This document shows positions 10,673 through 20,189 of a DNA stretch of 31,244 nucleotides, piece after piece. Position 1 is the stretch's first letter, and each line of letters starts with the position of its first letter. Both the position numbers and the translations under genes were made by a program. The notes under the pieces were generated by a model, which worked only from the letters and a program-made list of their open reading frames with translations, had not been told where the DNA came from and did no database searches. This DNA is from Saccoglossus kowalevskii (lineage: Eukaryota; Hemichordata; Enteropneusta; Harrimaniidae): positions 79,945 to 111,188 of the forward strand of contig NW_003135845.1 of NCBI RefSeq assembly GCF_000003605.2, read 5' to 3'.

Positions 10673-11461
10673 CTAAGTGTGAAGAGTGTGCTGCAACCAG
10701 AGGAGTTAAACTAACACAAGGTGACTTGCTTTTATGTAAGAAGTGTGAGTTGATCAGATACCCTCAACAAAACCGCAATATGGATTCAATCATGGAAAAG
10801 CTAAACAAGATCAGCACTGATACTACTGAACTCAAAGCATTACAAGCTGAGGTAACAAAATTGATACAATTTATGAACAAGCAATTTGAAGACATGAAAA
10901 CCAAGCTAAACATTTTACAAGATTCAAATACCAGTCTTAGGAAAGAGAATGATGAGCTAAAGGAAAGAGTTGGTGGTCTGGAACAAGAGGTAACTGACTT
11001 AAATCAATACCACCGCAGGGTTAACCTTGAAGTATTCCGGAAACACCCAATGGAGAAGAGAATACAGACAGCGCAGTTCTGAACATATTACAGAAAATTG
11101 ATCCAGAAATAACAGCAAATGAAATAGATATAACTCATCGCATAGGTACAAGAAAATCAGGAACCATGGCGACCCGAAGTGAGGAGAGACAACAACCACG
11201 ACCGAGGCCTATCATTGTAAGATTTACCACCAGAAGACGACGTAACAGTATATATGACAAAAGGCGCAAACTTATCTCCACCAGAGATTTGGGATATGAA
11301 CAAAATAACAATATATACATCAATGAAAACTTAACTCCAGCTGGGCGATCTATATTAGGCAAGACCAATGCAGCAAAGAAACGGACAGGATATAAATTTA
11401 TGTGGACTTACAATGGGCGCATTTATGTGAAGAAGTCACCTGACCACAATACAAATTTATA
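10669..11461 (+). pseudogene. LINE ORF1 (zinc finger + coiled coil + RNA-binding-like C-terminus), one frameshift
   Basis: It starts at ATG 10669 with MPKCEECAATRG and then LLLCKKC, a CxxC...CxxC knuckle of the kind found at the start of CR1/L2-group ORF1 proteins. Residues about 38-115 form a coiled coil (LQAEVTKLIQFMNKQFEDMK, then SLRKENDELKERVGGLEQEV), followed by the conserved QYHRRVNLEV box. A single frameshift near 11031-11036 moves the reading into another frame, which continues IPETPNGEENTDSAVLNIL through EIDITHRIG and RPIIVRFTTRRRR to INENLTPAGRSIL and ends at 11461. This second half is the RRM-like/C-terminal region of L1-ORF1-type proteins. With the shift ignored the protein would be about 263 residues, a normal length. 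The start codon lies at the LINE-TIR junction. Confidence 0.85.
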
Positions 11462-11659
11462 AATACAGAAGCCGACATCAGTAAGATAATATAATGTTAT
11501 TGTTTTCTGTTTCTCCTCTTAAATTTTAGTTAAGCAATTTGTACATTCTCTTCAAATATGACTGCCAACCAAGAGATGAGAACAACTCATAAATTTCATT
11601 GTAAATCATATTCCGTTAATGACTGTAATACAGAATAGAATTTCCAAAACCTCCACGAG

Positions 11660-12490
11660 GTTCTATTGCCATTATACATTTAAATATAAGATCTTTTAAA
11701 AAAATATTGACCAATAACAAATGTTCTGTTAAAATACTTTATCACAAAATTTCAAATAATTTCCTTTACTATATTTTAACATTCCTAATTATACTCTAGT
11801 TAAAAAGTATATAAAACGTATATTCACAACTCAATCCCATTCAAAATATTACCAAAAGTTAACATACGTGAATCAGAATCATTGTGGCTCGAAATACAAT
11901 TATCAACTACCATTTTCACTTTATGCATTATTTACAGGCGCCCTGGTTCAAGCATGGTTCATTTTGGTTATGACCTTGAGAATTATCTTATTAACTCACA
12001 ATCAACTAAATCCAACTATATCCTCATTGGCGATTTCAATATTGATTATACACATGAAAACACTGTGAGTCAACGTTATTTTGGCACAATGTCAGCCCTT
12101 AATTTCCAACAAATAATTAACACCCCACCCGTATCACTTCTTCCTCTTTAACTACAATTGATCATGTATATTCATTTTTTTTTATTATTTTGTTCATTGT
12201 GGGACTATATATGCAGATATTACAGATCATCTTCCAATTTTTGCCTTCAATGATAAAATGTTTCACAGAACTAAAGAACACTACATACGCGGCTTTTCTA
12301 GGTATAACATTAATGACTTCGATCATCAAATCAACAACACAAATTGGGAAAATGTTTATAATACGGCTGATGTAGATACAGCTTATGATAATTTCACTGA
12401 AGTTTTCAACAAAGTTTGTGATAAAGATGCCCCCTTAGTGAAACAGAAACTCAAATCAACGAAACCCAAAAAACTCGAGGAATTATGAAG
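11660..12490 (+). pseudogene. LINE ORF2, endonuclease domain (broken)
   Basis: The apurinic-type endonuclease domain nicks target DNA for target-primed reverse transcription. It opens at about 11675 with IHLNIRSFKKNID, the usual start of the domain, then a degenerate stretch. It continues with SLWLEIQLSTTIFTLCIIYR (about 11877-11937), then GDFNIDYTHENT with the catalytic GDFN box at about 12030, and a degraded distal part. The linker to the RT (YDNFTEVFNKVCDKDAPL) is open at 12258-12488. Several frame changes separate these pieces. The predicted protein is non-functional. Confidence 0.8.
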
Positions 12491-13956
12491 TCAATCAACC
12501 ATAAGCATAAAATATATTATAAATTAGTGAAAAGTAATTATGATTCAACACGTCAACGTGTCTATAACGGATACAAGAATAGTTTAACTTCTCTTCTCTT
12601 CTTCGAAAAGCCAAAAAGTTGCATTTCTCTAAGCAAATCAATGCCAAAAAAACAATTCTAATAAACTGTGGAAAATAATTAATGAAGTAACTGGAAGAGT
12701 TGCTGCTAGTAGTGGCAAATTACCCAAAATTCTTGAAATTTAAAATCCTAACAATCAATCTGAATATCCGCATGATCCCCCAAAAATAAGTGATTGTCTT
12801 AACAAGTTCTTCGCCAATTTTGGAGAAGAACTGCTAATAAAATCAAAAAATCTAAAGACCCCGCCAGCTATTTAACTTCTAGTAATATTACATCATTTTT
12901 TCTTCACCCAGTTACAAAATATGATCTGGAAACTGAATTACAATTATTACATCCTCACAAATCATGCGGTCATGATTACATTTCGCCTCATTTGTTAAAA
13001 GATGCTACCCAGTTTATATAGAAACCCCTATGCCATATCACAAATCTTACATTTACAACTGGAGTCTTTCCCAACCAATTAAAAATAGCCAAAATTACCC
13101 CCATATTTAAAAAGGTTCCCCTTATTTACCAAGAAATTATAGACCAATTTCGATATTACCCATATTAAGTAAAATTATTGAAAAAGCTGTAAACAAACAA
13201 TTACTTTCATTTCTCGAAAAATGTACTATTCTCAACAAATATCAATACGGTTTTCGTAAGAAATACAGCACCAAGCTTGCTTTAATTGATCCCATTCACG
13301 AATTATTAACAGAAATAGATAATGGCAATATTGTACTTACTTTCAATTTTCTTTGATCTAACGAAAGCGTTCGACACAATTGATCACAAAATTCTTCTTT
13401 TAAAACTAAATTCATATGGCATACGTGGGTTACCTTTAAACTGGTTGAATAACTACCTATCAAATCGAAAGCATTATGTCCAGGCCGATGGTTATAAATC
13501 CACAATGCAGTCAATTAAATATGGTGTTCCCCAGGGTTCTATACTACATCCTGTAAATGTTCCAGAAATAAATAACAACCTAACTTTGGTGAGTGACTGG
13601 TGTCAAGCTAATAAACTAACAGTAAATAATACTAAAACTAACTACACAACCTAAATATTTATGACCAACTTAAATACCAACTATTCACATTTATTCATGA
13701 TCTGCACTCTAATAGAATCCCTCGTAATGTGTGTGACTATTTCTCCTTCCCAGAACACAACTATAACACTAGATTTTCAACTAATTTCTCTCTTCTTAGA
13801 AAACAAACTAGCTTGGGACAATCATCTATTGACTACCAGGGAACTATACTTTGGAATAAGTTACCGTCATATTTAAAAAAAAATCACAATCGTGCCTGTT
13901 TCAAAAAAGCTTTAAAAAAATATTTAATAGCTGAACGCATGGTTTCTGATGATTAG
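12490..13956 (+). pseudogene. LINE ORF2, reverse transcriptase and C-terminus (broken, YADD missing)
   Basis: Ordered RT motifs can be read: CLNKFFANFGEEL (about 12800), HPHKSCGHDYISPHLLKDAT, FTTGVFPNQLKIAKITPIFK (about 13050-13110), YRPISILP-like sequence at 13140, QYGFRKKYSTKLALID (about 13240-13290), [20 protein letters not shown] (13350-13410), and YGVPQGSIL at about 13520. Straight after GSIL the frame jumps to [20 protein letters not shown], so the segment that should hold (F/Y)ADD is deleted. The thumb is also missing. The tail at 13660-13956 (CDYFSFPEHNYNTRFSTN, then WNKLPSYLKK) is the typical C-terminal block of this LINE group. The stop is at 13954. Confidence 0.83.
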
Positions 13957-14198
13957 CTCTGACCTATTCTTCTCCGTTAGTTTGTATTAGGATTTCAAAC
14001 ATACTCTTTGTAGATCTCTCATGAAGTTTCATTAATCTTTGTTGTTTTTTATCATTTATGTCACAAATGTCTTCATAATGTCTTCAGAATGCCCTCGTCA
14101 TATACCTTAATAAATATTTTCCAATATATTTTAGCAAAACAGACTCGACTAGCCATATTGTGCTATTTCTGTTTTCTTGCCATAGATTATTGAAAGTT

Positions 14199-14210
14199 TT
14201 ATTATTATTA

Positions 14211-14243
<33 letters not shown>
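14199..14243. repeat. (ATT)n microsatellite in LINE 3' UTR
   Basis: An ATT repeat of about 15 units with one slip lies between the ORF2 stop and the A-rich tail of the LINE. Confidence 0.9.
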
Positions 14244-14347
14244 CTTACATATTTTCATAATTTACTTGTATTTATTTACTTTAGTTATTAATTTATTGAT
14301 TTCCCTGTAATACTTACAATCTATGGCGAATAAATAAAATAAAAAAA

Positions 14348-14453
14348 GCTATTCTTATTAGCATAGGCGGCAGCTTAAAAAAGAGTGGAACGCGAAGTAC
14401 TTTTCACACGTTCTACAACGAATGTTGTAAGTCAGCTTTGACTTAGTTGAGTG
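14348..14453 (+). repeat. Left terminal inverted repeat, inner part
   Basis: It starts just after the LINE tail and reads TTAGCATAGGCGG through TTCTACAACGAATGTTGTA to AGTTGAGTG. It matches the minus strand of 16035-15941. The right arm runs through this position without a break, which proves that the LINE was inserted into a pre-existing repeat arm. Confidence 0.88.
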
Positions 14454-15585
14454 CATCGAGGAAAACAATTTGCATGCAGTGAAAACAAATCATATACTAG
14501 TGATCTTAAATCGTTACTTGTAAAACACTAGCGTCTGACATTGTCATGGTCAGTAGCCCCATGGCCTATACATGATCGTAAATGTCTAGGAGAACTGCGT
14601 TCATTCATGATGTGCAATTTTTTGCCATGACAGCAGTTGTCAGCAAGCGTCTGCCCTCGTTTATATCACGAACTCGAAACGGGAAAAATAAACACTTGTG
14701 GTCTACGATCGGTCAGCTGATATTTTAACAAAATCAGAAATGTAATACTTTGGAACAATTGTGAAAAGTAAACAAAACGGCGTTGTTTGTGGTATGGATG
14801 TAATTATATTTGTATCATAATTTTCGAAGTCGAAGTATTACTTAAAATTATGGTTTATTTTTTTTAAATGAAAGCCAAAAAAGGGAAATTTTCATTTTTC
14901 TTCTTGATTTTGCCAACAAAAAATGATACAGCTTTACTAAAGATTGAAATTTCGGAAAGATCATGCTCGAATTAGTGTTTTAAACGCTAACACTACTGAC
15001 GTCTCGTTAATATTTGCATGATGTTTATCTTTGGGACAGTTTATATGATAAAATCTTATAAGTATACTCTGTTGTTGAAGATTCTGATATAACGGGTGAC
15101 AAGCTTCCAATCGCGAACAATGCGGGTTTATCTAACGTTCATTGTCAGCATTATTGTCAGTCAAGACTTCGTCGGAGAAAACATGGTCAGCGTTTATTTA
15201 GAAGTCCATATTCCATCTTACTAACGCAATGAGGAGGGAAAGAAAGAAAGCGAAGACGTCGATGACAAAGTAAATCTGCAACTCAGTGACGCGCGGGGTC
15301 ATATTTAGACTTGCAGTATGTTGAGGCTGCGATGAAAAATTACAGGACTTTCGCATTCACCCCTCGATAACGAAATTTATTTTTCAAGAATTTGTCATCG
15401 GGATCGCAACAGACTGCAAGCAAGTCTAGGTCATATTATGACTAACCTCGCGAGTAGTTCGAAAGGAACCATGAGGTTGAACTATTCGCATCAACGCGAA
15501 GGAGTTTCAACTACTTAACCGATAGGCCTCTACACGATACCGTGCGGGATCGCATAGACTAATTGCGTATCTTAAGCAGTGAAAT

Positions 15586-15622
15586 CTGATTGGGCGCGCC
15601 TCGAAACAAGGCGCCCAATCAG
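15586..15622. repeat. Perfect 12-bp hairpin with divergent CCAAT boxes
   Basis: The arms CTGATTGGGCGC (15586-15597) and GCGCCCAATCAG (15611-15622) are perfectly complementary around a 13-base loop. Each arm contains a CCAAT/ATTGG box next to a GC-rich GGGCG-type element, a common arrangement in animal core promoters. This could be a promoter remnant of the transposon or a structural feature; there is no direct evidence for transcription. Confidence 0.7.
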
Positions 15623-15672
15623 CTTGGACGTAACAAATTATAAAACAAATACGCATATTTGATGGTCGTTCT

Positions 15673-15718
15673 GCCAAGGTCTGTATAGAGGCTTGGCCCA
15701 ATAAACTTAGACCTTGGC
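15673..15718. repeat. Perfect 10-bp inverted pair
   Basis: GCCAAGGTCT (15673-15682) and AGACCTTGGC (15709-15718) are exact reverse complements separated by 26 bases. They lie about 50 bp after the CCAAT hairpin, inside the transposon core. The function is unknown. Confidence 0.7.
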
Positions 15719-15940
15719 TAGCGAAGATGGTCGACGGCTATCGGCCAAATTAACAAAGCCATCGTTTTCGTTTATGTGGAGAGCGTGCACCCACCTAATT
15801 TTCCATTGACACTCCCGTTTCAGTTTTCTATCTACAGCAGTGGATCAAATCCATTCACACAGCTTTACTTTTTTTCTCTTAATAATCTTAATAAAACGAA
15901 ATTGATTGCCTAGAATTATTGGAGACGATATTTAACAATA

Positions 15941-16506
15941 CACTCAACAAAGTCAGAGCTGACGTACAACATTCGTTGTAGAAAGTGTGAAAAGTAGTTC
16001 GCATTCCACTCTCTTTGAAGCTACCGCCTATGCTAATGAGCATAGTCGTCGGGACGATGCTTTACAACTCCAAGATAGCGTTATTGTTACACCGAAAATA
16101 GGTAGTCAATACCGACGTTCACATTACACTATTTCACTTTTCTAGCCAGCGGTGTGATGTGTCTAATTACTGTAAACCCATGTGACATTTGTTTGGTCCC
16201 ACAAATTGTCTTCCATGTGCTTGCCGATCACCGAACAGTGCAGCATGTCGCCGCCAGCAGTCGGCGAAATACTAGCAACCATTTAAAACTATTTTTTTCT
16301 ATAAGACATGCGATGAACCCTTACACTGTAAATAAACAAGTCATATGGGCATCGATCGACCATTGGTATTCACGCTTTCTACCAAACAGCCAATGGGAAT
16401 CGTGCTCTTCGCAGACTGACACTGCGACCCTTTCGCGGAGTGCAATAATCGACATTCGGCGAGTCGCACATTCGCGTCGCAGTTAGTTTTTAAAGCCCTT
16501 TACTTA
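15941..16506 (-). repeat. Right terminal inverted repeat (uninterrupted)
   Basis: This is the complete arm of the DNA transposon. Read on the minus strand it matches 10220-10672 and then, with no gap, 14348-14453. At the join it reads CGACGACTATGCTCATTAGC, which gives the approximate empty-site sequence for the LINE insertion. Small differences from the left arm are spread over the whole length, so both arms have been diverging for some time. Confidence 0.88.
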
Positions 16507-16519
16507 CCTCGAAAACATG

Positions 16520-18360
16520 AAAAACTTCAACTGAAGATAAAATGTGCAGCGAGATATTTGAATATGGTCAATATTATTTATTGAATGCTATACATAAAAT
16601 ATTCAATATTGTCTACTCATCAAATAGTTTCCCAAAATCATGGAATTCTAGCTTAATCTTTCCAATTCACAGATCGGGATCGAAATCAAATCCTTCAAAT
16701 TATAAGGGAGTTGCTATTTCTAGTTGCCTGGGAAAACTCTTCACAAAAATACTAAACACAAGATTGATAAATTACCTAGATAAAAATAAGGCAATTTCAA
16801 TTGATCAATTTGAATTTAGAAAAGGTCTTCGGACTACTTAAAATATTTTTGTTTTAAAGTCAGTTATCAATAAATATTTATACCATAACAATGGCAGTTA
16901 TGACAACTCAGATACTGCTTATCAGAAACCAAATAAGGCGAACAAACTATACGCATGTTTCGTTGATTTGAGAAAGCGTTTTACAGTGTTTGGCATAATG
17001 CTTTAGTGTAAAATTATTGGAGTATGGTGTGAGTGACGTCTCGTAAAAGATAAAAACCAATGGGGGCTTACAACATCGTTTTTATCAAACTCCGGGGTGA
17101 AGCAAGGGTGTAATCTAAGCCCAATACTATTCAATATTTGTATTAATGATCTTCAAGCTATTTGTTATCAAAGTGCATGTAAACCACCAATTCTACTTAA
17201 CACCCCAGTTAGCTGTCTTCCCTGTGCAGACAATATCGTTATGCTTTCTGAAACAAAGTAAGGCTTGTAGATGTGTCTTGATAAACTATCAGAATACACC
17301 AATAACTGGAAACTGTAAACAAAGAAAAGAACGAACATTATGGTGTCAATAGACTTTTAAACAATACCCTTTTTTTTCTAGAAAAAAAGTAATCAAACTA
17401 ATTTTTTTAATTACCTTGAGATTGTACTGAGCCCCATTGGGAAGTCCAAAGAAACAATTATTAACTTAAAACAAAAGGGCCAAAAAGCCATGTTCTCAAT
17501 TAAAGAAAGGTTAAGTTATAAACAAAAGGTAAAAATAACTACATTTTTATCACTATTCGATAAACAGATCCGACCAATACCAGTTTGTGGCAGTGATATC
17601 TGGGGAGGTGAAAGTAACAAATCTGCTATCGAGGATGTACGTCTAAGCTACTACCGGTAACTTGGCGGTAACTTGGCGTCTCAACAAATACAAAATGGGC
17701 ATTCACGTAGAACTCTGCAGATACCCATTAGATATATTCATCAAGAGACAAATGATCAAATATTACAATCGCATAATGAATACAAATATTACTCTTCTTA
17801 AAAAGCTGCAGATTTAAACAAGAAAATCAACAGTAAATTATACAAGGAAGTGGAAACCCAACCAATCACTGAAAAAATAATAACAAAAACCCAATCAAAA
17901 ATATTGGATAAACAAATTAAAACATCTTTTGAATTACTTTGGGAAAATGATATCCATATGATGACAATAATAATAACGTCAGAGAAAAAATAAACTGAGA
18001 CCATACAGAGATTTCAAAATGATATATTCAGATAGGAAAAATACCTGCTTGATATCGAGAACACCAACATGAGAGAACAATTGAGTAAAATCTGACTCGG
18101 CAATCACTGTCTCAAAATCGAAGTGGGCATACATACAAAACCTAAAACTCCAATGTGACTTATGTACTGCTATGGAAATATGAGACACACTTCCTAATGT
18201 CATATAAAAAATACAAACAAGGAAGGAAGGAAAGGAAGGAAAAGCAAGGAAATTTACTTTTTGACAATGCAGTAAAAAAAATAGTAATATCGTGTTAGCA
18301 AAGTACATAGAAAAATGTGTATAAAAATTATGTATAAGTCTATATAAAATTGAATCAAAG
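16520..18360 (+). mobile_element. Outer LINE of the nest, right part (RT to C-terminus)
   Basis: It resumes the element seen at 9940-10214. The RT fingers at 16542-16841 are open: MCSEIFEYGQYYLLNAIHKI, then IPIHRSGSKSNPSNYKGVAI, LFTKILNTRLINYL, DQFEFRKGLRTT. Next come motif A (LYACFVDLRKRF, about 16950), then GVKQGCNLSPILFNICINDL (about 17095-17155) and a degraded catalytic box reading PCADN where (F/C)ADD is expected (about 17220). The thumb and C-terminal region (LDKLSEYTNNW, IKRQMIKYYNRIMNTNITLL) are cut by many stops up to about 18350. The right edge coincides with the shared terminus of the repeat at 18361. It is dead and older than the transposon that splits it. Confidence 0.8.
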
Positions 18361-20185
18361 AAAACTTAGAAAGAACTCCCGTGTGCTGAGAGTATTGGAG
18401 ACACATTAAAATTAATTCAAAATTTAAGATTTGCTTTTCAAACAAGAAGCTTGGCAACTAATTTTTGTCTTCTATTTGAGATGCATAACATTATCAAAAT
18501 TTATAATACATACATTTTCTTCCATGTTTTTTAGTCTAATTAATTCCATAGCACCTCTGCGATGAATTAAATTTAAATCTGATTTTTTTTAGATATCAGA
18601 AATGGGCTAATAATAGATATTGATATGCATGTTTATCAACATTAAACTAATCATGTCTGTGGATTACTTCAATGAATCAAATGAATTATTATACAAATTA
18701 AGCCGTTATTATGCATAGATTTAGGTCTGTATATTGTTTCAGGGTGCACATGTGATGATTAATCCTAACTAAATTAGTGGAAAGCTGAAAAGTAAAGTAT
18801 TATGCAAATTAGATAATTATTATAGATGTACATAAACCTAAAACTAATTTGATCATCACATTGTCTTGTGTACATATGTACCAAGATTCATTGAATTAAG
18901 ATAAGTACTGTCACAGACCATCTATGTACGAAGTTTCATTGAAATGTAATTTGAACCAAAAATTATGATTTATTATGCAAATTAGGTAGTTAATATGATC
19001 TGATTTTAACCCAAAACTGAACGGGTCTGTGCAGTGTTCTGGAGCATCAATGTACCAAGTTTCATTGAAATGAAATAATTAGTTCATGTGATATCAATGT
19101 AAAAGCTAAAAATTGGCTAATTATGCAAATTAGGTAATTAATATTTCACATATCTGTCTGTACATCGTCCTATGTATCTAAGTAAGTGACGGTTAGTACC
19201 TGAGATATCAGCGGAAAATCCGAAAATTTACTAATCATTATGCAAATTAGGTTAATTATATGCATCGATGTTTACCTAGACTGGCCCAGCTGTGGTGATT
19301 TTTTTTTCAGTTAAAAAAATTTGAGAAAAATAGTTTTGCGAAAGGTGGGATGAACGCGAAACCACCACAGACTGGTCTTATTTGCAGCTAATCTGTTGCT
19401 ATTATTTATTCATGATATGCGGTGACATCACTGAACGGATACAGAAAAGGAGTGGGGGCGTGCGTGCTGCATAATGAGGTAAACATTGTGGGTCTTCTGT
19501 GCAGATCGCGCTTTATTGTAACCCAGGCGAGATAAAGCTACACACAGGCTTCTTCTCTCCATTAGAATAATTTGTACGGAATGTTACAAATAGTAATTCG
19601 TTTATTATGATTGACGATCGAGAAACTTGAAGAAAAGTGAAGTCTTCAGGTACAAAGGTTAACTAGATATAGTTTAAAGGTCAAATTACTCTGATTGGAT
19701 AACGTTCTTGCCTGTCATTCTGCTCATTAACATAAAAACTAGTATGAAAACACACTAGTTCCTGCTTTCATCACAGAGGGCGCGGCAAAAACGTCCAGTC
19801 TGGGTGATTTCGCAGTTACAGGGGATTTCGTGTTAACACCTCCATTTCACTATTTTTTTTATTTAATTTTAAATTTAAAAAAAAAAAATCGCCCAGACTG
19901 TACCAGTCTAATGTTTACCCAAAACCAATGAATGGCTCTTTAGATATCAGTGGAACAGTCAAGGAGCAGCTAAAAATTATCTGATTATCATGCAAATCAG
20001 GTAATTAATATGTATGGATTTCAACCAAACCCTGATAAAATCTGCGCATTATCCCAGTGCATATATACACCAAGTTTCATTAAAAAACAACATACGGTAT
20101 CAGTGGAACGAACAGACACACACATACACACACACAGGGTAACTGCAAAGACTCCCATTGTGTGCTTCGCACACGGAAGTAAACA
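18361..20185 (+). repeat. CAAATTAGG-core repeat, complete copy interrupted by a MULE-like element
   Basis: An AT-rich, non-coding element of about 1.2 kb once the insertion is removed. The second half is made of diverged tandem-like units sharing TTATGCAAATTAGGTAATTA (cores at about 18799, 18972, 19122, 19237 and 19987) and ACCAAGTTTCATTGAAATG. Core spacing is irregular, about 105-175 bp. It ends with a (CA)-rich tract at about 20115-20135 and a perfect hairpin, GTGTGC-TTC-GCACAC, at 20160-20174. The first part (18361-18875) is the inverted partner of 1-560. I recall similar CAAATTAGG repeats as common in marine invertebrate genomes, but cannot name the family. Confidence 0.75.
19277..19910. 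mobile_element. 634-bp MULE-like non-autonomous transposon with 9-bp TSD
   Basis: The termini are TAGACTGG...CCAGTCTA. The inverted repeats are about 100 bp (19277-19374 and 19797-19910) and share CAG.., GATTTTTTTT and, further in, a CCAGTCTG...GATTTCG block. Each arm is itself foldable, because GACTGG at its outer edge is mirrored by CCAGTC at its inner edge. The element is flanked by a perfect 9-bp direct repeat ATGTTTACC (19268-19276 and 19911-19919). Removing the element and one copy restores the host repeat unit (GATGTTTACCCAAAACC). Long TIRs and a 9-bp duplication point to the Mutator superfamily. There is no transposase; the 420-bp centre is non-coding. Confidence 0.85.
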
Positions 20186-20189
20186 AATT

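Larger units (their letters stand above)
10671..14347 (+). mobile_element. CR1/Jockey-superfamily (Daphne-like) LINE inserted in the left TIR
   Basis: A nearly complete element: ORF1 (10669-11461), ORF2 (about 11660-13956), a 3' UTR with an (ATT)n tract, and an end at AATAAATAAAATAAAAAAA, an A-rich tail. It lies inside the left arm of the DNA transposon. The arm resumes at 14348, and the CTAT before the 5' junction (10667-10670) recurs at 14349-14352, giving a possible 4-bp target duplication. It is younger than the transposon it interrupts. It is defective through several frameshifts and through loss of the RT catalytic box. Confidence 0.85.
14454..15940. other. Core of the long-TIR DNA transposon, non-coding
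   Basis: About 1.5 kb between the two inverted repeats. The longest open frame (15701-15507, minus) has no recognisable domain and lies across a hairpin, so I do not call it a gene. Two notable inverted pairs are listed separately. CpG-containing stretches are more frequent here (about 15100-15760) than in the flanking LINEs. No transposase signature (DDE, zinc finger or BED) was found. Confidence 0.6.
10215..16511. mobile_element. Non-autonomous DNA transposon with ~550-bp terminal inverted repeats, split by a LINE
   Basis: The outer inverted repeats match over their whole length. The left arm is 10220-10672 plus 14348-14453; the right arm is 15941 to about 16506 on the other strand. The ends read TCTAAAAACTAACTTTGCG on the left and CTTTAAAAACTAACTGCG on the right (opposite strand). 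Without the inserted LINE the element would be about 2.6 kb. A likely 8-bp target duplication, AACACATG (10207-10214) and AAAACATG (16512-16519), differs at one base. The core (14454-15940) holds no transposase and only short chance frames. The superfamily is unknown. The last few terminal bases do not align cleanly, so the exact ends are approximate. Confidence 0.8.

Noticed and set aside
15507-15701. 64-codon minus-strand ORF in the transposon core
   Set aside because: It spans the CCAAT hairpin and matches nothing recognisable; probably chance.
16154-16486. 110-codon plus-strand ORF
   Set aside because: It lies wholly in the right inverted repeat of the DNA transposon; the left arm does not keep it open and no domain is seen.
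18220-18245. GGAA-rich purine tract
   Set aside because: Too short and impure to be more than a local simple repeat inside the LINE remnant.
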